The position numbers and the translations under genes were made by a program. A model generated the notes under the pieces. It was given only the letters and a program-made list of their open reading frames with translations, searched no databases and was not told the origin of the DNA. From the IMG/VR virus record IMGVR_UViG_3300049259_000169, positions 1 through 62,693 of that record: a DNA stretch of 62,693 nt; one strand, 5' to 3'. Shown here piece after piece: positions 31,684-38,604 of this stretch; position 1 is the first letter of the stretch; each line of letters starts with the position of its first letter. The stretch comes from a virus.

Positions 31684-31892
31684 CCCCGCTCATGGACCCA
31701 ACGCCCGAGCGTTCGCCCGAGTTTGCGCATCCCCACAACCCACCTAAGGAGATGAAGCGCCTCGTGCCGACCTGCGTCTGCGACTTCGCTGACGGGTCGC
31801 ACTGGTGGTCGTGCCCCGACCGGCCGGGTGGGCAGCAGGAGCCGTTCCCTGAGTTTGGAATCGTTGCGCCGATCGGCGGCCGTCATGGCTGA
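31659..31892 (+). CDS. small Cys/Trp protein
   Basis: 77 aa. N-terminus PTPERSPEFAHPHNPPKEM, then LVPTCVCDFADGSHWWSCPD. Overlaps the initiator by 25 bases; a later ATG at 31692 is an alternative start. Function unknown. Confidence 0.5.
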   Translation: MDDAESGLTPLMDPTPERSPEFAHPHNPPKEMKRLVPTCVCDFADGSHWWSCPDRPGGQQEPFPEFGIVAPIGGRHG

Positions 31893-32223
31893 CCGTCAGT
31901 CCGAGAGAGACCACCTCGCCGAGGCGCGCCACCTCCACCGTCCTCGCATCGAGGAGGGCGTCGCGCGGTCGTGTGCCGAGGGCGAGTGCGAGCACGAGCA
32001 GTGCCACAACGGCGACGAGCTGATGACCTCCGACTTCAAGGTCTGCGCTCACTGCGTGGAACTGGCCGACCTGAGCGGGCTGCTCGACGAGTTCTGGCCG
32101 AACTGGGTGCTCTGGCCCTGCAAGACGGCCGAGGCGCTGTACGACCAGCCCCGGTTCATTCTGCCGTCCGAAATCCCCACACCGCCCGGAGAAGCCGCCC
32201 AACTGAGAGGGACGACGCCATGA
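31885..32223 (+). CDS. Cys/His-rich hypothetical protein
   Basis: 112 aa. The middle CAEGECEHEQCHNGDE ... KVCAHC segment should bind zinc. The C-terminus is Trp/Pro-rich. Overlaps the nuclease gene by four bases. Confidence 0.55.
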   Translation: MADRQSERDHLAEARHLHRPRIEEGVARSCAEGECEHEQCHNGDELMTSDFKVCAHCVELADLSGLLDEFWPNWVLWPCKTAEALYDQPRFILPSEIPTPPGEAAQLRGTTP

Positions 32224-32855
32224 GGAAGCTCGCAGGAACACCGTTCGCCACCGTCAACGTCAACAATCACCGGAAGATGTCCCAGCAGATGGAGTGGATC
32301 GGCCAGATGGTCGACGCGGGAGCGAGGGTGCTCCACATCCAGGAACTGGCCGGCGAGCTGGTGCTGCCGGGCTTCCACGTGGTGCAGCCGCGCCGTGAGA
32401 ACGGCGCGTGGGCCGGGGAGGCGGTGGCGGTCCACCATGACCTCCGCCGGGGCCGTGAGGGGGCTCGACAGACCGCCTGGGCGGCCGATTCGGGGAAGGG
32501 GCACCCGATCAGCGACCGGTTCGCGCCGTGGGTCTGGGTGGACCTCGGTGACGGAAGGCTCACGAAGCTCGTCACCTACCACGGCCCGCCGCGGAACTAC
32601 CCGGCCACGATCGTGTCCAGGTCGGAGGCCGCGCTGCGGGCTGTCACCCGGTGCGCGCGGTTCGAGGTGTCCGGCGACTTCAACAAGACACTGCCGGCGG
32701 CACAGATCGTGGGCGAGCACGTGGCCGGGAACCGGATCGACCTGACGTTCGGGTCGCCCCTGCTCGCACCCACCATGCGGCCCTGGAAAACGATCCGATT
32801 CCCGGACCGCGACGACGACCACGTCGGCGTCATCGCGCTGGCACTGGCGGGGTGA
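32220..32855 (+). CDS. endonuclease/exonuclease/phosphatase-fold protein
   Basis: 211 aa. Follows the order of the EEP (DNase I-like) family: N in ATVNVNNH, E in HIQELAGE, H in VTYHGPP, GDFN in EVSGDFNKTL, and a final Asp-His in DRDDDHVGVIAL. These residues bind the metal and attack phosphodiester bonds. Shorter than DNase I (~260 aa). Likely a phage nuclease acting on host or replicating DNA; substrate unknown. Confidence 0.65.
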   Translation: MRKLAGTPFATVNVNNHRKMSQQMEWIGQMVDAGARVLHIQELAGELVLPGFHVVQPRRENGAWAGEAVAVHHDLRRGREGARQTAWAADSGKGHPISDRFAPWVWVDLGDGRLTKLVTYHGPPRNYPATIVSRSEAALRAVTRCARFEVSGDFNKTLPAAQIVGEHVAGNRIDLTFGSPLLAPTMRPWKTIRFPDRDDDHVGVIALALAG

Positions 32856-32858
32856 GCG

Positions 32859-33149
32859 GTGGGCAAGAAGGACGAGGTCCCCAAGCCGGAGGGCTTCGAC
32901 ACCCACCCGCTGGTGGTGTGCATCGACGGACCGAAGGCGGCGTCCTGGTACTTCGAGGACTACGGGTCGGGATCGTGGGCCGAGCAGGTGCGGCTGGCGG
33001 CGCTGGGCCAGACGCCCCGTTCCACGATCCTCGGCTACGTCGACTCGGGGAAGTCGGTGCCGCACCCGCGGTGGCCGGAGGTCAGTGGCAAGGCGCTGGT
33101 GTGGCGTCCCGAGCAGCAGGGAGGAGGAGCGAGTGGATCAAACCCATGA
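32859..33149 (+). CDS. hypothetical protein before helicase
   Basis: 96 aa, GTG start. Small alpha/beta protein (VVCIDGPKAASWYFEDYG) resembling short proteins often placed before phage helicases. Overlaps the helicase start by 17 bases. Function unknown. Confidence 0.6.
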   Translation: MGKKDEVPKPEGFDTHPLVVCIDGPKAASWYFEDYGSGSWAEQVRLAALGQTPRSTILGYVDSGKSVPHPRWPEVSGKALVWRPEQQGGGASGSNP

Positions 33150-34380
33150 CGGCGCGGCGGAGAAGGCGGTACTGGCCTGCTGCCTGGGCTCGAAGCTGGC
33201 TCGCGACAGGACCCGCGCCGCACTGTCCGGCGGCGACTTCTACGAACCGCTGCACGAGGAGGTGTGGGACGCCATGAACCGGCTCGACCGTCAGGACATG
33301 GCGGTCGACGGGCCGGCGCTGCTGGCGGTGGTTCCGCAGCACAATCGTCAGCGGGCGGGCCAGTTGCTGGTCGACCTGGTCACCTACCCGGTGTCCGCGG
33401 AGTCGGTGACCACGCACTGCGCCCACGTCCGGCAGTGGGCACAGAAGCGGCGACTGTGGGGGGAGACGCTGCGGGCTCAGCAGGAGATCATGCGCGACAA
33501 CGTCGACATCGTCGGCCTCGCGGCCTCCACGGCGGCGAGGTTCGCGGCCGTCCGAGATGCGGGTGGTGTCGACGACGACATCGAGGCGATGACGCTCGAT
33601 GAGATCATGCTCGAGGTGCCGGAGGACCCGGACTGGGTCATTCCCGGATTCCTGGAACGTGGCGATCGGTTTCTCTTGACCGCCGCCGAGGGCGCGGGCA
33701 AGTCGCACTGGACCCGGCAGGTAGCGATCATGGCGTCCGCGGGCCTCGACCCGTTCCGGCCATGGCGGCACATCCGACCGGTGCGCGGGATGATCATCGA
33801 CTTCGAGAACAGCAAGCGGCAGATCCGGCGCCGGACCGAGGCGACGTACGGCTACGCGGTCAACCACGGCCGCGGAGCAGCGGGCCTGGCGACGGTGCTG
33901 AACATGGGTCGGTCCGACATCACCCAGGACCGGGTGCTGAACAAGATCCACCGCGAGCTCGATGCCTGCCAGCCGGAGGTGCTGGCCATCGGGCCGCTCT
34001 ACAAGATGTCCCCGAAGGCGTTGCAGACCGACGACGAGGCGGGACCGGTGCTGGCAGCACTGGACACCATCCGGGAGCGAGGGATCGCGATCCTGATCGA
34101 GGCGCACGCGGGCCACGTGATGGGCGCCGGACGGAGGCGGGACCTGCGGCCGCGCGGTTCGGCGGCGCTGATGGGCTGGCCGGAGTTCGGCTACGGCATG
34201 ACCCGGGTGGGGGAGAAGTCCGCGGTGCTGACGGCGTGGCGCGGCGACCGTGACGAGCGGACCTTCCCGATGGCGCTGGTGGAGAACGGATGGGGGTGGG
34301 AGGAGGAGCGGGCCACGACCGTGCAGGACGTGTGGCGACCGCGACAGGACTGGACCGATCTGGCGTACGACGAGGAGTGA
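33133..34380 (+). CDS. replicative helicase, DnaB-N plus RepA-type ATPase
   Basis: 415 aa from GTG 33133, which has GGAGGAGCGA upstream. Residues 1-120 match the DnaB N-terminal helical domain (EKAVLACCLGS, FYEPLHEEVWDAM). The ATPase has Walker A AAEGAGKSHW (about 184-193), Walker B MIIDFEN (~218) and a further VLAIGPLYKM strand. The core is closer to RepA/AAA_25 than to full DnaB. Unwinds DNA at the phage fork; works with the initiator and SSB. Confidence 0.8.
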   Translation: MDQTHDGAAEKAVLACCLGSKLARDRTRAALSGGDFYEPLHEEVWDAMNRLDRQDMAVDGPALLAVVPQHNRQRAGQLLVDLVTYPVSAESVTTHCAHVRQWAQKRRLWGETLRAQQEIMRDNVDIVGLAASTAARFAAVRDAGGVDDDIEAMTLDEIMLEVPEDPDWVIPGFLERGDRFLLTAAEGAGKSHWTRQVAIMASAGLDPFRPWRHIRPVRGMIIDFENSKRQIRRRTEATYGYAVNHGRGAAGLATVLNMGRSDITQDRVLNKIHRELDACQPEVLAIGPLYKMSPKALQTDDEAGPVLAALDTIRERGIAILIEAHAGHVMGAGRRRDLRPRGSAALMGWPEFGYGMTRVGEKSAVLTAWRGDRDERTFPMALVENGWGWEEERATTVQDVWRPRQDWTDLAYDEE

Positions 34381-34388
34381 CAGCACGA

Positions 34389-34417
34389 GTGACCCACCGT
34401 GGCAGACCCGGTAGGCT
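34389..34417 (+). promoter_or_regulatory. sigma-70-type promoter
   Basis: GTGACC (34389-34394), 17 bases, TAGGCT (34412-34417). Site 9 starts ten bases later, as for the 17.6 kb promoter. Confidence 0.65.
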
Positions 34418-34426
34418 AGGCAAGCC

Positions 34427-34443
34427 GGTTACCTCGAGTAACC
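34427..34443. promoter_or_regulatory. palindrome site 9
   Basis: GGTTACCTCGAGTAACC, over the expected transcription start, 20 bases before an ATG. Confidence 0.85.
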
Positions 34444-34463
34444 GAACGGAGAACGGAGAACGC

Positions 34464-35063
34464 ATGACCGAGAACGGAACCCCCGAGGCTCAGCCGACCC
34501 GGCTGAGCGCCAACGGCATCACCATCGACGTCGACCTGGGCGCAATCCTCACGGCCGTCGACCCCCGAGGTCGCTATCGCAGCTACGACCCCGACTCTGA
34601 CGAGGACGTCTACGAGGCGTCCTCGCTCGAGCACCAGATCGTGGACGCCTGCGCGGCCCTGTTGGTCAAGTCGCTCCGCAAGGACATCAAGGAGTCGATC
34701 GTGGCGGCCGTCAGACCCACGATCGAGGCCGAGATCGAGGCCATCGTCCGGGAGACCATGAACGCACCGGTCCAGCAGACCTCCGAGTGGGGGAGCCCGG
34801 TCGGGACGGCGGTGCCGCTGCGCGAGCTCATCGGGAAGCAGGTGCAGGACGCGCTCAAGGTGCCCGAGTTGCGCGACGGCTACAGCGCCGGCCGCGGGAA
34901 GACGATGGTCCAGAGGATCATCGACGCGGAGGTCAACATGGCCTTCAAGAAGGAGCTGGCGGCGGTCGTCGCCGAGGCTCGAACCCAGACCCTGGCCGCG
35001 GTGAAGAACTCCGCCGCCGAGGTGCTCACCGAGACCATTGCCCGCGCAACGCGCGGCGTCTGA
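34464..35063 (+). CDS. hypothetical helical protein
   Basis: 199 aa. Mostly amphipathic helices (IVDACAALLVKSLRKDIKES, IEAEIEAIVRETMN, VVAEARTQTLAAVKN). Leader GAACGGAGAACGGAGAACGC. First gene of a promoter-led unit. No family recognised. Confidence 0.6.
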   Translation: MTENGTPEAQPTRLSANGITIDVDLGAILTAVDPRGRYRSYDPDSDEDVYEASSLEHQIVDACAALLVKSLRKDIKESIVAAVRPTIEAEIEAIVRETMNAPVQQTSEWGSPVGTAVPLRELIGKQVQDALKVPELRDGYSAGRGKTMVQRIIDAEVNMAFKKELAAVVAEARTQTLAAVKNSAAEVLTETIARATRGV

Positions 35064-35088
35064 TCCACCACCCCGAACGGAGAGAAGG

Positions 35089-35583
35089 ATGACCCACCGC
35101 ATTCCCGAGCAGGTGATCGTGCCCGTCGTGTGGAACGACGTCGAGCACATCTGGGAGCTCGACCATGACGCACTGACGGACGGACCGCTGCGAGTGGCTG
35201 ACAACGCCCACCATGACGACCGCCGGTGCACGCACGACGACCTACACCTCGCGCAGCAGTGCGACGAGATCTGGGGCAGGTCTTCGGCCGCGGACATGCC
35301 CACCGCCGAAGACCTCACTCACATGCTGGGGTTCGCGATGGTGCGGACCACTGCCCGCGTCCACCCGCCGACCGAGGCCGGCTCGTACCGTCCGGCGTCG
35401 CCGGGCCTGGTCGACATGCTCGACGGGGCGATCAAGGACACGGTGCCCACGCTCGAGGACACCTACGTGCGCGGTCTGATCCGGCGGCTGCTGCCGATCT
35501 TCGCCTCGGTCGACGAGAACGGCCACCGGCGCGGTGCCTGGGAGCAGCGGTCCGGCGAGCCGGTCAAGAGCGACTCCTCGTGA
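35089..35583 (+). CDS. hypothetical protein
   Basis: 164 aa. GAACGGAGAGAAGG leader. His/Asp-rich first half (AHHDDRRCTHDDLHLAQQCD), then helices. Could bind metal. No family recognised. Confidence 0.6.
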   Translation: MTHRIPEQVIVPVVWNDVEHIWELDHDALTDGPLRVADNAHHDDRRCTHDDLHLAQQCDEIWGRSSAADMPTAEDLTHMLGFAMVRTTARVHPPTEAGSYRPASPGLVDMLDGAIKDTVPTLEDTYVRGLIRRLLPIFASVDENGHRRGAWEQRSGEPVKSDSS

Positions 35584-35816
35584 AGCGCTGGGTCAAGGCG
35601 GGGCGGAGTGGGATCGGCGTCACCTCCGTCACCGTGACGTTGCAGGAGGGGATCGCCTCGGCGAAGTGGGCGGTGAAGTCCGCGCCCGGTCACGACCTGA
35701 CTGGCGTCCGCGTCGAGCAGGGCCACGATCTCCTCATCGTCGACCTCGCGACCACACCTGTGCAGGTCCGCGTCGAGCTCCGGAACGTGCCACCTGCCGG
35801 TGACGCCGATGGTTGA
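35580..35816 (+). CDS. hypothetical protein overlapping the duplicated segment
   Basis: 78 aa, GTG start overlapping the previous stop. Its second half (LTGVRVEQGHDLLIVDL, VQVRVELRNVP) is encoded by the 97-base repeat shared with 12890-12986, where the coding sense is the other strand. In this plus frame the two copies differ by about 11 residues and only two silent changes, so the segment may have been adopted into a new frame. GC3 bias and tight overlaps favour expression here. Confidence 0.5.
   Translation: MKRWVKAGRSGIGVTSVTVTLQEGIASAKWAVKSAPGHDLTGVRVEQGHDLLIVDLATTPVQVRVELRNVPPAGDADG
35696..35792. repeat. 97-base dispersed repeat, copy 2
   Basis: Partner of 12890-12986, same DNA orientation, no gaps. 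Confidence 0.8.
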
Positions 35817-36099
35817 GTCAACGCCCGAGACAGCGCAGGTCGAGTGGCAGGTCGCCAGCGACAGCGCGACGGCCCACGTCATCGACCCGAGCAAGCCGTC
35901 GTGGCACAACCCAGACGGCTCACGCCGCCGCAACGGACCCCGCTCACTGTGCGGGCGCTACCCGCAGCGCAACGCCGACGGGACGTGGTGGGAGTGGCCC
36001 GTCGCCGAGACTCGCGCCGACAGCGGACGTGGCTTCGGGATCAACTTCTGTGACGGCTGCGCCGGACTGATCAGTTCACGCGGTGAGGTCGCATCGTGA
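35809..36099 (+). CDS. Cys-containing hypothetical protein
   Basis: 96 aa, ATG 35809 (a GTG at 35800 is also possible). RSLCGRYP and NFCDGCAGLI give three Cys for a likely zinc site. Begins with the STPE-type start seen in several neighbours. Function unknown. Confidence 0.55.
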   Translation: MVESTPETAQVEWQVASDSATAHVIDPSKPSWHNPDGSRRRNGPRSLCGRYPQRNADGTWWEWPVAETRADSGRGFGINFCDGCAGLISSRGEVAS

Positions 36100-36470
36100 A
36101 CTTGGGGTTCTCGACCCGGGATCGGGCGTTGATCGACATCAGGGACGTCGGCGGGTGTGTGGCCTGTGGCGGCATCGGCCAGGAGAAGCACCATCGTCGA
36201 CGCCGGCGCGAGAACGGCGACGGCAAGGCGCACACTCCGGCCAACGGGATTCTGCTCTGTGGCTGGGGCAACCAGACCGGGTGTCACGGCCGCGTCCACT
36301 CCGATCCCCGATGGGCTAGGCCGAGGGGTTACGTCGTCAGGCCCGGCGTCGATCCTGCGACGGTGCCGGTGTGGCACCACTCGCGCGGGTGGATCATGCT
36401 CGACGAGGACGGCGGCTGGAAGGCTGCGGACGGTGGCGCGGCGATGGAGCGGGGAGGATCGCGCGGATAG
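36096..36470 (+). CDS. HNH endonuclease-like protein
   Basis: 124 aa, GTG start overlapping the previous stop. Shows CVACGG, EKHHRRRR, NGILLCGWG and CHGRVHSDP: two Cys pairs around an H-N-H core. HNH enzymes cut DNA. Could be a recombination or Holliday-type nuclease, or a free-standing homing enzyme; position before the ERF gene favours recombination. Confidence 0.7.
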   Translation: MNLGFSTRDRALIDIRDVGGCVACGGIGQEKHHRRRRRENGDGKAHTPANGILLCGWGNQTGCHGRVHSDPRWARPRGYVVRPGVDPATVPVWHHSRGWIMLDEDGGWKAADGGAAMERGGSRG

Positions 36471-36500
36471 TCGACCCTGTCGGCGGTCGGTAGGACACTG

Positions 36501-36516
36501 GGTTGCCTGAGTAACC
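36501..36516. promoter_or_regulatory. palindrome site 10
   Basis: GGTTGCCTGAGTAACC, one half-site altered. 28 bases before the ERF start, with GAACGGAGATGGAGC between. Confidence 0.75.
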
Positions 36517-36544
36517 CAGATTCAACGATGAACGGAGATGGAGC

Positions 36545-37306
36545 ATGACGACGACTGAAACGGTTCCTGCGGCCGCCGCGGTGCCCACGGTGTACGAGGC
36601 GTGGGCACGGGTGATGCAGCAGGCGCTGGCGCTCGGCAAGGGACAGCAGTACGACGGCGGCGAGGGCGGTGGCCGGTTCCGCTTTCGCGGCATCGACGAC
36701 GTGATGAACCTCGTGGGCCCGATCCTTCGACTCGAGGGAGTCTCGGTGATCCCGTCGGTGCGGACCGCGAACTACCGGGACGTGATGACCCGGGGCAACA
36801 AGCCGTCGCGGGAGGTGACGGTGCTGGTGGACTATACGATCACCGGTCCGGCCGGCGACACCATGTTCGGCTCCGCCCCCGGCGAGTCGATGGACACCGG
36901 CGACAAGGGCACTGCCAAGGCGATGTCGGTGGCGTTCCGGGTGTTCCTCCTCCAGGCCCTGTGCCTGCCCACCGACGAGCCCGACCCTGACTCGGAGGTC
37001 TTCCAGCGCGCTGCCGGCCCGACCCCGGAGCAGCAGGCCCAGAAGGTCGCCGACGGCCTGCCCGAGTCGGTGTCGTTCGCGCAGGTCGACGGGGTGAAGC
37101 GCTGGGCCGCTGAGCGTGGTCTGCTCGACGTCCCGGTGACCGACCCGGACGGCAACCGACTCGCGCCGCTGCTGGTCCTGCTGAACGCGAAGCTCGATGA
37201 GCACGCAGCCAACGAGCCGGCGATGCAGCAGGCCCGGCAGGCCAACGTGGACAAGGCCCTCGGCGGGGGCGGCGAGCCGACCGCCGATCACACGGAGGCG
37301 AACTGA
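36545..37306 (+). CDS. erf: ERF-family single-strand annealing protein
   Basis: 253 aa. ERF core: VYEAWARVMQQALALGKGQQ, FRFRGIDDVMNLVGPILR, VTVLVDYTITGPAG, GESMDTGDKGTAKAMSVAFR. Anneals complementary single strands in phage recombination. The C-terminal ~80 residues form a separate helical domain with a Gly/Glu-rich end. Works with the Cas4/RecB-like nuclease 1.3 kb downstream and the SSBs. Confidence 0.85.
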   Translation: MTTTETVPAAAAVPTVYEAWARVMQQALALGKGQQYDGGEGGGRFRFRGIDDVMNLVGPILRLEGVSVIPSVRTANYRDVMTRGNKPSREVTVLVDYTITGPAGDTMFGSAPGESMDTGDKGTAKAMSVAFRVFLLQALCLPTDEPDPDSEVFQRAAGPTPEQQAQKVADGLPESVSFAQVDGVKRWAAERGLLDVPVTDPDGNRLAPLLVLLNAKLDEHAANEPAMQQARQANVDKALGGGGEPTADHTEAN

Positions 37307-37671
37307 TGACTGAGCTGAGCGAGAGCATCGAGGCCATCCTGGAACGCCGTCAGGCCAACGGCAGTATCACGGTTGGCGACGCGGACACCGTGCGCGAGTT
37401 CGCCGAGTTCCTTTCGGAAGTCGGACCGCCGACGTCGGTCGACCCGGAAGACCGGGGTCGGCGGCGTCGCGCACTGATCAAGCACGCGGAGTACTGCGGC
37501 CTGACGGCGGCCGACGTCGCCGCTCTCCAGGCCGCAGAGGACAGGGCGAACGCCGGCGGCTTCGTCTGCCCGGAGTGTGCAGCTGGGAAGTGCGGGATCT
37601 GCGCCCGCCAGGCGCTGGACACCGCCAACGGCCTGATCGTGGACTGCTCGTGCCGTCACGGCGGTGCGTGA
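37306..37671 (+). CDS. hypothetical protein with Cys cluster
   Basis: 121 aa. Helical N-terminal two thirds, then FVCPECAAGKCGICAR ... CSCR, six Cys, likely zinc-bound. One-base overlap with ERF. Confidence 0.6.
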   Translation: MTELSESIEAILERRQANGSITVGDADTVREFAEFLSEVGPPTSVDPEDRGRRRRALIKHAEYCGLTAADVAALQAAEDRANAGGFVCPECAAGKCGICARQALDTANGLIVDCSCRHGGA

Positions 37672-37829
37672 TGGGCGAGCAGCCGCAGATCCCGCTGGAC
37701 CGGATGTCCTCGGGCCAGCTCCAACGAGCGTGGTCACTGATGCTGGTGCGGTCGCTCTGGCCCACCATCGACCCAGCTCAGGGTCACCGAATTGCTCAGT
37801 GGGTCTACGCGCAGAGGAGCCAAGCGTGA
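37671..37829 (+). CDS. small hypothetical protein
   Basis: 52 aa, one compact helical domain (SSGQLQRAWSLMLVRSLWP). Overlaps neighbours by one and four bases. Confidence 0.5.
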   Translation: MGEQPQIPLDRMSSGQLQRAWSLMLVRSLWPTIDPAQGHRIAQWVYAQRSQA

Positions 37830-38155
37830 GAGCCACGCCGAAGGTCGCGCCCACGGCGCGCCCGAGCGGAGCGCTCTACCGGCCCCGCAAGCCCCTCCGA
37901 GCTCAGACGGTGATGTGGGACGAGGACTACTGGGTGGTCCTGGTCTACGGAACCCACGACGCCGAGTTGGCTCGAGAGGTCGCGCTGGCCGAGTGGGTTC
38001 CGGAGATGGAGGCGCCGCTCCCCGAACCGCGGCGGATCTGGACCAAGGTGGTGCCATGGGACCCGTTCGGCTACGGCTACGACCGCACCGTCATGGAGGT
38101 CCCGGGCGACACCAAAGGCTCGACACCCACATTGCAGTACGGAGGTGACGACTGA
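37826..38155 (+). CDS. hypothetical protein
   Basis: 109 aa, GTG start. Basic Pro-rich start, then YWVVLVYGTHDAELAREVAL strand-helix. No family recognised. One-base overlap with the next gene. Confidence 0.55.
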   Translation: MRATPKVAPTARPSGALYRPRKPLRAQTVMWDEDYWVVLVYGTHDAELAREVALAEWVPEMEAPLPEPRRIWTKVVPWDPFGYGYDRTVMEVPGDTKGSTPTLQYGGDD

Positions 38156-38604
38156 TGATCTGGTTGCTGTACGTCTCCGAGGCGGCGTTGGTGGTGGCCG
38201 CCATTGCGCTGGTGCCATGGATGAAGCGGGAGGGGGACCGCAGCTGGCGGGCTCACTGTGTGGCTACGCGCTTCCGGACCATGATGGCCGGAGTGACCGA
38301 GCGGATGGGACACCTCGCCGCCGAGATGCAGAAGATGACCGAGCCTGCGCGACGCGCGGCGGATCGTCTCGGTGCACTGGTGCTGACATTCGCGAGCGCG
38401 ACCGTCCCGCCTCCTGGGCTGCGCCCACGGGGACTGCGCGCCGGGCGGGTTGTGGCCGGCCGACGGCTGACCCGGGTGGAGGTGACCCATCGCGAGCTGG
38501 TGACGGCGCTGGGCTACACCGAGTCGCCCACCATGGCAGCGGAGATGTGGCCGATCGCTGAACGGATCGCGACCGCGATTCGAGTGAACGAGAGGGAGGG
38601 CTGA
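38155..38604 (+). CDS. membrane-anchored helical protein
   Basis: 149 aa. Residues 2-21 (IWLLYVSEAALVVAAIALV) form a membrane anchor; the rest is helical and basic. Function unknown. Confidence 0.55.
   Translation: MIWLLYVSEAALVVAAIALVPWMKREGDRSWRAHCVATRFRTMMAGVTERMGHLAAEMQKMTEPARRAADRLGALVLTFASATVPPPGLRPRGLRAGRVVAGRRLTRVEVTHRELVTALGYTESPTMAAEMWPIAERIATAIRVNEREG

Noticed and set aside
35463-35933. Minus-strand frame containing the copy of the 12.9 kb protein tail
   Set aside because: Similarity covers only about 32 residues; the rest is shadow-like and all neighbours are plus-strand. Treated as a relic of the duplicated segment.
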